Position numbers and translations under genes: made by a program. The notes beneath the pieces are model-generated. The model did no database searches. It had not been told where the DNA came from and saw only the letters and a program-made list of their open reading frames with translations. From Limanda limanda (lineage: Eukaryota; Chordata; Actinopteri; Pleuronectiformes; Pleuronectidae), in NCBI RefSeq assembly GCF_963576545.1, contig NC_083651.1, positions 12,011,886 through 12,075,885 of the forward strand: a stretch of DNA of 64,000 bases, given 5' to 3'. Every line of letters begins with the position of its first letter. Position 1 is the stretch's first letter. Positions 38,204 through 50,543 of the stretch are shown piece after piece.

Positions 38204-38698
38204 GTTGTGGCTTGTGAACTGAAGTCTGCTATTCCTCAGTGGTGATGGAACTTCACAACGTTTCAAAGTATTTTCATGTGTTGTGACTTTTTGCAACGCA
38301 TGTGTCGGGAAAATAATGATGTTTTCTTAATTTGCACGTGTGTTGAACTCGCCCGGCCACTGTAATTTTGTCCCTTTTTAAAGATCACATTTAAGAACCC
38401 ACCATATATACACACATACATATTTTGCTTTGACTCTTCCTGTCGCTGTCTGACTGCATGACAACCTTCAGATGGCTTGTTTTCGACATATCTCTATTAT
38501 GACAGTCACCTTAATGCCTTCAGCTTTATGCCACAACAACAGCCTGTTTGGCCACAGTGTCCTGGGTTGAATTGCAGAAGTGAAACTATTCAAACTTGAC
38601 GGCCTGAATAAAATCTGAACATTTCTCACGCTGAAACATTTACATTCAGACTTTATTTGGAGCTGCAGGACATCAGCATATGACTTCAGTTTTAAGAG

Positions 38699-38738
<40 letters not shown>

Positions 38739-38750
38739 TCCCTCTCCCCC
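38699..38750. repeat. poly-C / (CT)n tract
   Basis: C-run followed by CT and CCCTCT blocks at the upstream edge of the CpG-rich region. Confidence 0.95.
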
Positions 38751-38857
38751 CATCCACCTCTTCTCCATCTTCTCTATCTTCCAACAAGTGAGGACCCCTC
38801 TTTTTCTTTCAGTTCAGCGCCGAGGCTTTGATTTGAATATTAAGCGTCTTCTGGAAA

Positions 38858-38875
38858 CCCCCCCCCCCCCCCCCC
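38858..38875. repeat. poly-C tract (18)
   Basis: Homopolymer C followed by a short CA run. Confidence 0.95.
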
Positions 38876-39060
38876 ACACATACACACACACACACCCCCA
38901 ACCCCCTCCATCCATTTCGCTGTTAAATCGATGGAAATGACAGAGTGCAGGTGCAGCGTCCGTTAGAGCCAGCCAGGAACCCGGCGTGTGGTGCACTAGG
39001 ACCGGGGAGAGATCCTCCTCGTCGTGTGCATTGCAACCACGGCGCGGAGCTGTGGAGGAA

Positions 39061-39074
39061 CCCCCCCCCCCCCC
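39061..39074. repeat. poly-C tract (14)
   Basis: Homopolymer C inside the proposed leader exon. Confidence 0.95.
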
Positions 39075-39167
39075 TCCCATCGGATCTGGCCATTATATCC
39101 ATACATTTCTTTTTGTCGTCGGGAGTGCAGAGGACCGCACCAACCCGTGCGTCTGGGATGGTCGAAA

Positions 39168-39178
39168 CCCCCCCCCCC
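39168..39178. repeat. poly-C tract (11)
   Basis: Homopolymer C inside the proposed leader exon. Confidence 0.95.
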
Positions 39179-39505
39179 AGGAGAGGATAAGTAATTAAGC
39201 CCGATTTGCGCAAAAGTCCGCCGTGAGATTTTTTCTTTTTTGGATTTCATCGGGAGGGAGGATGATCACTTCGCAGCTTCGCCCCCATTCGTTTTGATGC
39301 ATACATTTTTCTATTGGTTGTAGTCGTGGTTTTTCTTTTTTCCTTCTTTCTTCCATTTCTACCCATCATCGTTTTTTTTTTTTATTTCCAGGCGCGCAAA
39401 GTCACATCTGCGTAGGAGAGCGCCTCGCGCACTTCTTCCCCCCCAAAAGACAAGAGACAAGATCTCCATTCTTCTGTTTGGATTTAAAACCGCACGACTG
39501 GCTGA

Positions 39506-39607
39506 ATGGGCGACCCGGCTGCAACACAGACTGTCACTGGCTCGCACCCGCTTTATGGAAACGTGTTTTCTCTGCTGACATGGAGTTGTGATGTCCAAAG
39601 CCACTGA
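39506..39607 (+). other. upstream ORF (33 codons) in the proposed 5'UTR exon
   Basis: The ATG at 39506 has G at +4 but T at -3, a moderate start context. The frame encodes 33 residues and stops at 39605-39607, 40 bases before the proposed donor. If exon 1 is correct, this uORF is complete within the leader and could reduce translation from the main start. Confidence 0.35.
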
Positions 39608-39872
39608 CTAACGAACAGCGTTGTACCATTTTGGCATCGAGTTGAAGGTAGGCCAGTTTCCCCTCTTTGCCTCTCAGACCCTATAGCACCATTTGGGTTT
39701 TCCTCATCATTAAATAAAGTTGACAATATTGAGTTTAACTGATTCTTCGATTTTTTTGTCCCCCTACCTGGGGATGAAGTGATCACCTTTACTCTCGAAA
39801 AGACGCGCCGGTGATTTGACACTCGTCAGTTTAAAAGGGCTCCGAGACAGTTATGCGTAAAAGGAGGAGAAG

Positions 39873-39881
39873 TTCAGCACC
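39873..39881 (+). promoter_or_regulatory. RE1 left half-site only
   Basis: A perfect TTCAGCACC lies 226 bp downstream of the proposed exon 1 donor. The expected right half-site is not present at canonical spacing. It may be chance. Confidence 0.2.
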
Positions 39882-40110
39882 TGACACTGTTGCAGCGACG
39901 GGAATCCATCGAAAACCCTGCGAATCATAATGTGCCACAAACGTCCAGGAAGTGATAATCACATATTGAGACTGTACTGTGTGTGTGTGGAGGGAATCTC
40001 AACCATGTGTTGGCTCATGAGCTCCGTCATGAAGGAAGCCGGAGAAGCCCTCTGCAGTGCGGTCTCTCACACACCGGCCCGCGGGGCTCACTGGAGCTCA
40101 CTGAGAGAGA

Positions 40111-40131
40111 GGGGGGGTGGGGGGGGGGGGG
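40111..40131 (+). repeat. poly-G tract, G-quadruplex-capable
   Basis: Twenty-one bases, all G except one T at 40118. It can supply four G-runs on the plus strand. Confidence 0.9.
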
Positions 40132-40315
40132 ATCTATCGCCCAGATAGAGGTGTAAACGAAGCAGCAGCTGAACCTAGAGACAGTCTAACACGAAACCTC
40201 ATTACAGTGGCTCTGTTGATGCAGACGCTGCTGATGGAGGCAGGAAAAAAATAGACCCAAGATTTGAATGGATGTGGCACAGAAATAACTTGTAATGCGC
40301 ACTGGCTCTATCTCC

Positions 40316-40498
<183 letters not shown>

Positions 40499-41018
40499 AC
40501 TTGCGCGATCCCACTGATTGAGTTTTGAAACGACTGCTGCATGTGCGCGACACGGTGCGTCACTGTTACTTACAGGCTCCGATGTGGACATACCAATGCC
40601 CAAACTAGCGCGTCGTTTTTTTTGTATATGATCCTCACCAAGCTCCTCGGTATCAATACGCTCGGTTCACCATGCGGGCTATCAGACGGACAGCTCCGTG
40701 CACGCACCATCCGCGTGCACGCTCTCACATGGCCCGGGTCTCTACTGTACGAGTTTCCCGGGAGGAGCAGCGGCGCGGTCCCTTGGGTGGAGCCGCGCGG
40801 ATACCGACGCATGACGCAGGTGTCTGAGTGGTGATTGATGATGATCCTATTTGTGGAAGTGCCCCCCCCCCCGGATTAGAGATGCAGGAGCTCTTGCGTG
40901 TGTTATTGGAAACCCTTAAGAATTGTTATTATTTATCCGGAGTTGTTGTGTTTGCTGGGCACATCTTGAAGAGAGTTGAGGCTGATGGTCTATGCACTCC
41001 GCATGTTTGTGTTGAGGT

Positions 41019-41031
41019 TCTCTCTCTCTCT

Positions 41032-41082
<51 letters not shown>

Positions 41083-41107
41083 CCTCTCTCTCTCACACAC
41101 ACACACA
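41019..41107. repeat. (TC)n then (CA)n microsatellite
   Basis: TC run with a few interruptions, followed by a short CA run. Confidence 0.95.
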
Positions 41108-41260
41108 AACAAAGAACACTACCTTGTACTTCTATCCCAGCAAGAATACTGATTGGTGTAATGCATTCCAAAGCCAAACCATAACCTTTACCTAATTCTC
41201 AACCCACCTGCCGATCAAAATGTCCTCACTCTGTAAGGTCTAGGCTTAAAATGCCCCCCC

Positions 41261-41265
41261 ACACA

Positions 41266-41347
<82 letters not shown>
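41261..41347. repeat. (CA)n microsatellite, about 87 bp
   Basis: CA run with one T interruption near the start. Confidence 0.97.
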
Positions 41348-41348
<1 letters not shown>

Positions 41349-41740
41349 GGCTTTTTAGTTGTCCTAAAACTGAGTTAAACTCAACCATTTCCGTGTGTGG
41401 GTGCTGGCTGAGCTGCACTTTGAAGGTTCACTAAGTCTGGTTAGTTCTGTATCTTTACCCTGTCAGGTGCCTTGTATCTATTATTGCTGGCATTGACCAT
41501 CTATGTGTGCCAGAGGCCATTTGGAGGTGAGCCACATCTTCCATTCCCGTTGTTAACCGACGGGAAGTAATGTAAGAAAATGTCTCAACGTCGCTCTGGA
41601 TTTTGGGTATAAATTTTATGAGCACGGAGCCTTACAATAATGAATTTTGTAAAGTCACTTGTGTCTGATGTTCCAACGTGCAGCAGATAAAAGTGTCGGC
41701 CGTCGCGGCTGCCAGCAGCACCTCCTCATAGGGAGATGAC

Positions 41741-41775
41741 AGGAGCTGTCTGTGGTGCTGAAACAGACAGCTCCT
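41741..41775. repeat. 13-bp perfect inverted repeat around the RE1
   Basis: Arms 41741-41753 and 41763-41775 are exact reverse complements. They flank a 9-base loop that is exactly the RE1 left half-site. The plus-strand arm therefore carries a second right half-site (AGACAGCTCC, 41765-41774) on the other side of the core. Confidence 0.8.
41742..41762 (-). promoter_or_regulatory. REST/NRSF binding site (RE1), near-consensus
   Basis: The minus strand reads TTCAGCACC, then AC, then AGACAGCTCC. The left half-site is perfect, the 2-base spacing is canonical, and the right half-site differs from the classic GGACAGCGCC at two positions. GCTCC is a common natural variant at the end of RE1 sites. 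In all, 19 of 21 bases match the consensus used (TTCAGCACC, AC, GGACAGCGCC). It lies about 2.1 kb downstream of the proposed exon 1. REST represses neuronal genes in non-neuronal cells, which suits il1rapl1. Function is inferred, the sequence match is direct. Confidence 0.75.
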
Positions 41776-43198
41776 TTGTTCAGCTGGTTTTGTAACTTGA
41801 AATGTTCGCTGGCTGCACCGACTGCATGACTTTACAATTTAATTTTTTACATATTTCAACAGCTACTGAGCCAAATACACGTATATGTCATTCTGAATGT
41901 GCCACAAGTAAATATAAATACATAGAAAGCGTAGCAATGAGAACTATTCAAAATATGTTTTGAAGATTCAGAATAGTGGCAGAATGTGTTTTCTTTTCAT
42001 GATAAAAAAATTGAATAACTTGTAATGCCTGTTTAATAATGGTATTTATTGTACCATCATATACAGTAAATGCTATTATAATACACTTTACCCATTTATT
42101 TGTATTTTGTGTAATGTTGTTTTCTTAGTATAATGACTCATAATGTCATACACTCTATTTTTTGCAAGTTGTATAATATTCATTTTGTGAAAATGGAGCA
42201 TGTGAATAAAAGGTAGCCCCCTGTCACAAAGAGACAGTTATTATCTCGAGGACCAGTTATGTTTGCCCATGCTTCTCAATTATATAATGTTTATCTAAAA
42301 GAAACCAGTTCTTCTCAGTCTCTCAGGCTTGTGATTAATTCAAATGTATCACCGAACAGATTACCGCATGTCTGTTGTCACTGTGTGCAAACTGTGCAAA
42401 ACATGCTTATGGGAACGGTGAAGGCAGTTGCCACTGTTTTAGACGTTGATCTCAGGGATTCTCCGCCACAGATCATACTCACTGCAGCGTTTTATGAACG
42501 TGCCTCAGAGTGAAGTGCCATTGAGACGTATTTGATGCACTGATGATTACACAGACTCAAAATATTTCCCCTGCTGCAGTTTCTGTTTGGACTCGAAAGG
42601 GTTAAACCCTCCTCGAGCTTTAATAGTGCACACACTCCACACCATACCAGCACAAAAACATAGATGGGAACAGGATATCCAGCCAAAGTGGAATGAACCA
42701 TGGGGAACAGCATGGCTAATAATGGACTGCATTGTCTTTTTATCTATGTGCACGAGTGTGTCTTTATCTTATCTTTGCATGATAACATTATATATGAAAC
42801 CTCTGCCAGGTTCACTAAGCTGCTCAGAGCCCTGTTGGACCACAGCAAAGCAATTTTTTTGTGTCTTAATGGTCATCGAGTAAGACCGAATAGATGCTGG
42901 AGTCTTGCTGGTCCTTCCCGGACTGGTCCTCTGCTGGTGATGAATGATGTGTGTTCTCCCCTCCCCAATGGTGATTGAATTAGCCCACCCTGCAGACCTA
43001 TTGCCTTCCCAAGGAGCACTCGAAGGCGATCCTGCGGTGAAGTGTATCAATAAGCGGGTGGATGAGTGTAAGTGGTAGTGTTGCTGCAGGCAGACAGCCG
43101 GTGATAAGGAGGGGGAACACACTTGGGGAGAGTCCCGCTGATCACACAGCAGATTGGGAGCCCTCCGTGCTGGCGTCTGTCGGTCCCTGCAGTGGGGG

Positions 43199-43231
43199 GA
43201 GAGAGAAAGAGAGAGAGAGAGAGAGAAAGAG
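43199..43231. repeat. (GA)n microsatellite
   Basis: GA run with AAAG interruptions. Confidence 0.93.
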
Positions 43232-43924
43232 GGGTGGAGCCACACAGAGCTGACCCCGAACCACACAATGGGTCAATTTCAGCACAGATTCCATCCTGAA
43301 TCCAGTTCATTCTATTTGATATGTTCCAGGAGCTTTTCACATCAATCTGGGGCTGTGTACCTGGAGCCCTTTCCGCTCAGTTATTTGGTGATTTCGGTAG
43401 AACCGTTATCAGGTAATGGAAATTGTTGTTTCTGAAATAATGCCTCTACCGAGCCTGGTGTTTGTGCTTGATGGCTTTGTTTTGAAGGCTGGTTGCTTTG
43501 ACGCGGACCCCCATGAGGCCACTGGCAGCTGAGCTCCCACTGTGGCAGATTGATATTTGTAATTTAAGAGAAGATGTCACACAGCATCCTCCAGATGGAG
43601 AGTGGCACGCAGTCGATTAAACACGGTTTGTTTAGAAATAATCATTTTGACGTGGGAGCTGAGGATTCGTTTGAGGCATATTGGCTCAAAGGTTCAAAAT
43701 GTTCAATTATGCACAGACACGCACAATCACATAATAATAACATGCAGATGTAGAATACAGAGTGGTGTTAGGAAGTAGAAGCTTTTAGTCTGTCTGCCAT
43801 TTGATGAAACCCCCCCCCCCCGCGTCACAGCAGAAAGGACAGGTCAGTGATTTGTGTCCCTGTCGCAGAAAAGGTTGAGGATAGGTTGTGGTTGAGAGCT
43901 AATTTATTAATTCACCCAGTGGTT

Positions 43925-43926
<2 letters not shown>

Positions 43927-43988
<62 letters not shown>
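43927..43988. repeat. (CA)n microsatellite
   Basis: Long CA run with a CG interruption near the end. Confidence 0.97.
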
Positions 43989-43989
<1 letters not shown>

Positions 43990-44296
43990 TGTTTTTGTCG
44001 CTGAGCTTCTTGAATTGATATTTTGCGGAGGGTCATTTTTTAAAAGACCATCTCCTCCCTGTCACATTGATTGACAATAAAGGAACAATAAACAGCACAG
44101 ACGGGATCCGACTTGATTCACTGCCCTTTAAAAGAACCAAACATGAGCAACAAATCAGGTTTCCATCTCACAAATTAGGATGATGGCATTTAGATGCAGG
44201 TTTGGAGACCTTCAGGCTTTGAACCCTTGAGGCGTTTCTGCTTCTACACAGGGTCTAAATAATGGTTAAGCCCTCTGTTCGATCAGTGGGTAAGAG

Positions 44297-44812
44297 CCGG
44301 GGTCCCACAAAGTTTTTTGCACCGTTTTGCAGGCTGATAGAAGCTGTGTCCCAATTCAGGGGCTGCATCCTTCAGAGGCTGCATTTGTGGACCAATATGT
44401 GACCCGTGGACACGACAACACCGTCCCATTTTGAAGACCCCTTCAAACGCTTTCCGCAAATGCATTCCTCCGTTCCTGAGCAACAACGAATCCAGTGGGT
44501 CGATCCCTCTGGGGCCAACCTATTCCAGGATTCATTGAGCACCGCTGACTTATTTAAGTAAGTAAGTAAGCAGTCTAAGCAGCCGTTCAAAGAAGCTAAT
44601 GATGCAATGGGTGGACAAGTTGGTGACGCAAATAAGAAATCCTCTGATGCTCAGATCGTCTCATTCTGTTTCGGTCTTGTGGCCTACCTGGTACTCGTCT
44701 AAGCAGCCGTGTCCAAGAAAGCTGTAAGTCCTAGTCCTCCTAAAGATAAGGCCCCTGAATTGGGACGTCAGCCTGCAGTGCCAAACTGTGCAGACAACTT
44801 TGTGGACCCCTG
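44297..44812. mobile_element. hAT-like non-autonomous DNA element with nested inverted repeats
   Basis: The outer ends are GGGGTCCCACAAAGTT (left) and AACTTTGTGGACCCCTG (right), near-perfect reverse complements. The right end finishes in the CAGGGG-type terminus of hAT elements. Inside, a second pair is exact: GTCCCAATTCAGGGGC (44348-44363) and its reverse complement (44751-44766). GCAGGCTG and CAGCCTGC also pair between the two sets. There is no transposase. A clear 8-bp target duplication is not visible. The interior carries two diverged copies of a TCTAAGCAGCCG motif (about 44573 and 44698) and a (TAAG)n run. Confidence 0.65.
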
Positions 44813-47800
44813 CCCTAAACCACTGCTCCATCAGGAGGAGTGAATCATTTTGACCCACTTTATTACAGGGGGACACATTTTATTACGTCTGTGTTGGGTG
44901 TTAAAAACAATATTGTGATCTTTTTTTCTTGCTACATTATAGCAAAGGTGAGGATCTGCAAGACACATGTGAACCAGAGCCATTTAAACACTGTGTTTTA
45001 GATGAGTTTTGACCTGGTCATACTGTAGAGAAATTAGTAATTGGAAGGATTTCTATCAGATTGAGGAGTTTTTGACCTATCTGCATTTTCAAACTGTATT
45101 TATTGCTTTTTAATTAAATTTGATAATACATATTAAATCTTTGAAATGAAACATGAAATGGGGTCGAATTGCCTCAGCTATGTTCTTATGAATGAGATGA
45201 GAGTTTTGTACATGGACTCCAGACGTAGAGGGTGAAGGCAAGAATCCTCAGGATATATGACAATAAAAATAACTCATAACCTCTCAGACACTATTCCTCT
45301 CCCAGCACAGAGCAGAGATCCCGCTCTGTTCATCTTTACCTTTCTTCATGCTCTAACGTCCTGTCTTTCTGCTCAAAGTTCTAACCTGGAGCACTTTTCC
45401 AGAAAACTTCACACATCTCTTCAACTATTCCTTGACAGGCGTTGATGTGGTGAACAAGGTCAGGGCTGTCGGAGTCGTTTTCACGGGCCTGGCCTTTTAA
45501 TTTAGTCAGTAGAAATAGTAACCTGTCAGCAGTTACAGCAGTTAGACTTAAGTGGTCTTGATTTTTATTCCAGCTCGAAAATCACTTTACCGGCCAGGTG
45601 AAACTCCTTTATGTCCCAACATTTATGCAGAGCTTTTTATGCAACGTGGTCAGTGCGTCTAAAGCAATAAGGCAAAGAGGCAGACAAGTAATGGAGGGAG
45701 GGAGGGCAAAGCGTATAAAGGTTGAGGAAAGGTAAAAAGGGTAGAATCTGAAGAGGAGGTGGGTTGAGGGAGAGGAGGAGATGAGGGGATTAGGAAATGT
45801 AATAAACTGAAAGAAGGTGCTCAAGCTTGTTTCCATTTGCTGTACAGCTGGAGCTCTTATTTGCTCCACTGGCTTTGAATCAGTCTTTTCAAAACAAAAC
45901 AGAGAGAACCTTTGCTGGATGATCACACAAAGAGAGCACGTATGTTAGAGGGGAAAGCATCTGTTAAAAATGGTTTGCTAAATTGGAAATTGATTGAATG
46001 TATACAGGCATGTAAGTGCTCCACGGGCTGCTCTCTATCAGTGCTATTTTTAATCATTGTACTCATATGACACTGTCCTCCCCAAGAGCAACAGCAGTTG
46101 TTAAAGCACACCAACAAATACAACATATGTTTACATTCGAGTGACAAAGCCACTTAATGGCCACACTTAAGGGCTTCGTCAAAAAGAATTAAGACTCTTG
46201 TCCATCCGGAGCTAATGAGGAAGTAGTGTGACCCGACTGTAAGGGTCGTAGAGCTGGAGAGGAAGTTAGGAGAAACAAAAAGGACCAAACACACATTCGT
46301 ACGACTTGTCGATTCCAAACACAGCTCAGACAAAATCTGAAGAACTACTGTATTTGTATTCAGTCTGAGATGTAATAACACGATGAAGCAGACTTTTGAG
46401 TTTTTGAGTGTTAAAGTCTTAAAATATTGTAAAGCATCTTTTTCTCTTTACTTTCTCTTTGCTTGCAGCTTCTTTAGTCCTGAATTAAAAGAAGTGCTTG
46501 AAGCAAAAGTAGCTTGGGTTTGTCACAGTTTATTAAAACCTCTTATGGAGGATGTTGGGGTGGATCCTGGGGGAATTTAAGTATATGACTCTGACACATT
46601 AATCCAACGGCTGAAACTTCTACAAAAAGTGAAAATGGTTTACTTTTAAAACATTCCTTGAACTCGGCACAGTATATGAGTGCAGACTTCACCTGGTTCT
46701 AACCAGAACTAGCTGTCTTATTCTGAACAAATTTAGGATCTGGTAATGGCCACATTTGATGGGTTTTGGCAGACACTGATATTTGATGATGCGACGCTGA
46801 AATGGTCAACAGATCATTAAAGAAATGTTCGAATGGGTCATTTTGAAAGATGATGACAAATGACACTATTTTTTCATTAAGTTTCCAAAATGCGATGCAG
46901 CTGTCGGGCCCTCTCAGCTGCTGTAAGTGAAAATGACTGCCAAGCCCGTCAGGAGAAAACCACTCTGGACAAAGATGATTATTTCTCACATGATCACGTC
47001 TGGTAAAGGCAACAAGATAAACAGATCTTGCTTTGGCCTTAGTCTTATTAGGTTTCCGTCGTACTATTCGCATTCTGCCATCAGCCCTGTCACGTACTGG
47101 GGAGGCTCGACCACACCAGCGGTAATGGAATCGTTGTCTCAGCTGTCAGTTTGCATTGATTCTGTGAAAATCGTGCCAAAGTCCCATGGGCGAGTTTGTA
47201 AGATATGAGATATGAGCGGTGCCAACACATGTGCCCATTCAGTGCACACAAATGGAAAGAGTGCAGGCGCGTAAAAGAGAAACGTAGTCTCTTCTCCGTC
47301 GTCCTCGGTGTGACACAAACACTTACACACACGAGATTAGTCTTGGATAATTGCCTTGTCTTACAGGATGAAATTGCATTTAAAGGTGTAATTTAATCTT
47401 TCCCTTTTTTGCGGAATTGGTGTGGAAAGTGAATCACCGCTGTGGCGCTCCTCTGAGACGTAGATGTTCGAAAAACCCAGAGCCGGCAGTTACTTGTAAG
47501 AAAGTTGTCAGGATTTTTCTTGCGAGATCAGATTTGCTCACAACAGTGAAATTGTAAGCTGCGATTTCTCGGCGGACTGGACCTTGGAAACAAAAAAAGA
47601 GAATACAGTGAGGAGTGACTTAATCTTACTTTGCTGTTGCTTGACTCGCCAACTTGTCTTTGAAATCCACTCAGATTGCCCCGGCTCGGAGCTATGAAAG
47701 AGGGAGAGACCAAAAAAACACAGTCGAGGTCATGCGAGAATTGGCAAGGGAGGAAGGAGGAGAGGAGCAGCGAGAGGCAAAAGAGAATGAGACGCGTTTC

Positions 47801-48250
47801 TTCTGTTTCCTGAAGCTAAAACACTCTGCCCTGTTATTTTGTCAGCTGCAGCAGCCTGTGTTATGGTGCAATGAGTCTCCGGGGAGTAAAGTGGCTGCGA
47901 TAAATATTGCGCTGTGTGCAACAGCCGTCTCTGATGTGGGCTCACACATCGTTTTCAGGATAATGGCTATAAGTGCCATTGGTCAGTAATGAGCGGGTAG
48001 CAGCCACATGTTAGGTCTCTAAACACTTGGGCACTCGGGTTGGGTGAACACATGGCAATTAATCAGTGGAGGACTTTTTTGAGAATGAGCTCAAATCTGA
48101 GAATCCTGTCTATTGAAAGTTCATAATAAACAGGCGAGTCAACTGCTTTTTAATCCAGAATAATGGTGTAAGAACAGTCTCAGTTTGTTAGAGCTGTGAC
48201 ATTGCAGTGAGTTTGTCGAAGGTCAGTGACATCTATGTGTCTCTTCATTT

Positions 48251-48281
<31 letters not shown>
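48251..48281. repeat. (TG)n microsatellite
   Basis: TG run. A pyrimidine-rich CT/CCT stretch follows at about 48390-48500. Confidence 0.95.
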
Positions 48282-50470
48282 CCGTGTGACTCTGCTGCAC
48301 ACTGATCTGACACACAGGCCCAGTCAGTCCTGTTCTTGGCTCCAGCAGTGATCTGGCACTTTTCCTAGTCCTGCAGCCCCTTCCATGCCCTCCCCCGCTC
48401 TCTCTTCTCTCTCTGTCTCTCCCTCTCTCTGCCCGCACCTCTCTCTCCTGCTGCCTCTCCTCCTCTGCCACCTCCTCCTCCTCTTCCCTTCCTTATTTTC
48501 TGCCTCCATCCACACACCGGTGCAGATCAGCCTGCCCAGGCCTTGCAGGGTGTCAGAAAAAAAGAAAAGAGCTAGCTGGACTTTCATGGCTCCACCGTTT
48601 TCCCTCCTCATTTCCGGATCCAGCTACAACACTTTGCTATCACATGACAGTAGTATGGTGGCATTATGTGCCCACTTATAGCTGCTCTACAGAAGATGCT
48701 GAATGAGGAGCCATGAAGAACTCTAGCTATTCACATTCCTTTGACAAAACCTTGGATATCCTCACAGCACACATAGACCCACATGCACACACACTGATTC
48801 AGTCTTACAGCTCTGTCTCTGTTCACATTAATCCTATAATAAGATTCCATCTGAGATAACTGGACTGCTCCCTGCAGGGAACTTTCCTGTCTCCAGCTGC
48901 ACTGGAGAGTGGATGCAGTGGTGCTCTGAGAACAATCTGTGTTACTGAGCGTATGTGTCTGTGTACCCGTGTTTTTTTTAAATAACAAATTTCTGAATCA
49001 CCAGCCGAAGTGCACACTAGATATTTGAGTTTAACAGCCTCCCTATAAAAAATTTCCATTGGCTAAAACGGCATAATTGAAATAAGCCGGATTGCTTTGA
49101 CTGCAGCCCTTCTCATAATTTTTGAAGTAAAACAACAAATATGCTTGAATTGAAAACCTACATTAGAAGTTTGTAATGTTATAAGTATGTTCAGGTGAAA
49201 TATAAACAAGTGACAGACACAGGGAGATAATAATGGAGTGATGCATCTTATATCATTCCCATTATCATAACAGTTCCCAGTGTTGCATGTACATGAATAG
49301 AATACATTCCTTGATTGTTCACGTGTGTGGAAACGTAACTGTAGCAAAAGTGCGAAAGGAGGCTGAACTTTGAAAACATGCAACCGACACATCCCCCCCT
49401 TCACATCGGCTCTCTCGTTGAAGCTACGCAGCAAAACACATTAAATGCACAACTGCCTGACAACTGCTAGAAGCCAACTCAAACTTCCTGCTATCGTCCC
49501 GTCTTCAGCGGTGTGTGTCTCTCCGGCTGACGACTCTGGTCATGTCCTGTTTTTCAGACAACTTTTTTGTTGATGTCTATCGGGACGTGAAGAGGGTTTC
49601 AGAAACAACTTACACTCCCTTCCTTTAAATATGGATCTGCCAAAGTTCAGTTCATTCATACACGCATTCGCACGGACATATAGAGAGAAATTAGACGAGT
49701 GCCATACAATGAGCCTGTATTAGTAAAGATTTGAGGTACAAGTGGTCAAATATAAAAAAGCTCATACAAACATTTTTGTTGTGTCAAATGACAGAAGACG
49801 GAATAAAAGATTGCTTGAGAATATTTCTCCTTGCTGTGGTTTCCCTGAATCGATTTTTCTAACTTATTAAAAAGAAAACAACCTAAGGAATCGTTGTAAA
49901 TCAATAGGTTTTCTTGTAGTTTCCCAGTGAGCTTGTAGCTACAGATATGAATGTATGGATCAGTACTTGAAAAGTTCACAACAGGATTTTCAGTGTCAAT
50001 CCAAACACATCTCATCCCCTGCCCTGGCTTCATGTTTGTGCCTGGACACAATTATTTCAGAGGAGGAAATCCATATCTGTACGTGTTGTCTATTGTGGTA
50101 GATCTGGATGTTGTACCCTTTCCTCAGCGGTGCTTCATTTCGAGATATCGGTCTGAGATTCCCATGGTGTCGCTCGATGTGGAGCGAACACGAAGGGTTC
50201 GGGCTGAGACAAACAGGTGAGCCCGTCGGGTGGAAACACAGGAGACGGTTGAAGGTCATTGAGATGTGCTTATGGGCTGTGATTCGCTCACAAGAGAGCC
50301 TGAGTGAGATGGATTGTGTAAATAAGAGGAAGAGATAACGAGGTGAGCACATGTTGAATTAAACATTCTCTGATTCCCCGTCCTCGCCCCTCGTCCCCAG
50401 CGAGCACACAATACCGACCACTCAATAAGACCTCATCTGTGTAATGGGGCTTTTTTTTTCATTACTCTCC

Positions 50471-50471
<1 letters not shown>

Positions 50472-50541
<70 letters not shown>
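50472..50541. repeat. (GT)n microsatellite, 70 bp
   Basis: Uninterrupted GT run. Confidence 0.97.

Positions 50542-50543
<2 letters not shown>

Larger units (their letters stand above)
38940..39647 (+). other. il1rapl1: proposed il1rapl1 non-coding exon 1 (5' end unresolved)
   Basis: This is a CpG-rich segment with no long convincing coding frame. It is followed by a plausible donor, AAG|GTAGGC, at 39647/39648. It is the only GC-rich, promoter-like block upstream of coding exon 2 in the window, so I infer that it holds the transcription start and the non-coding first exon. The true 5' end is not visible and could be anywhere from about 38.9 to 39.4 kb. Several upstream ATGs are present, including one opening a 33-codon frame at 39506-39607. 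A different or additional first exon, within or upstream of this window, cannot be excluded. Confidence 0.42.

Noticed and set aside
37877..38296. 139-codon minus-strand open frame upstream of the CpG block
   Set aside because: No domain, and it spans the inverted repeat at 38,165-38,203. A divergent gene here is not supported.
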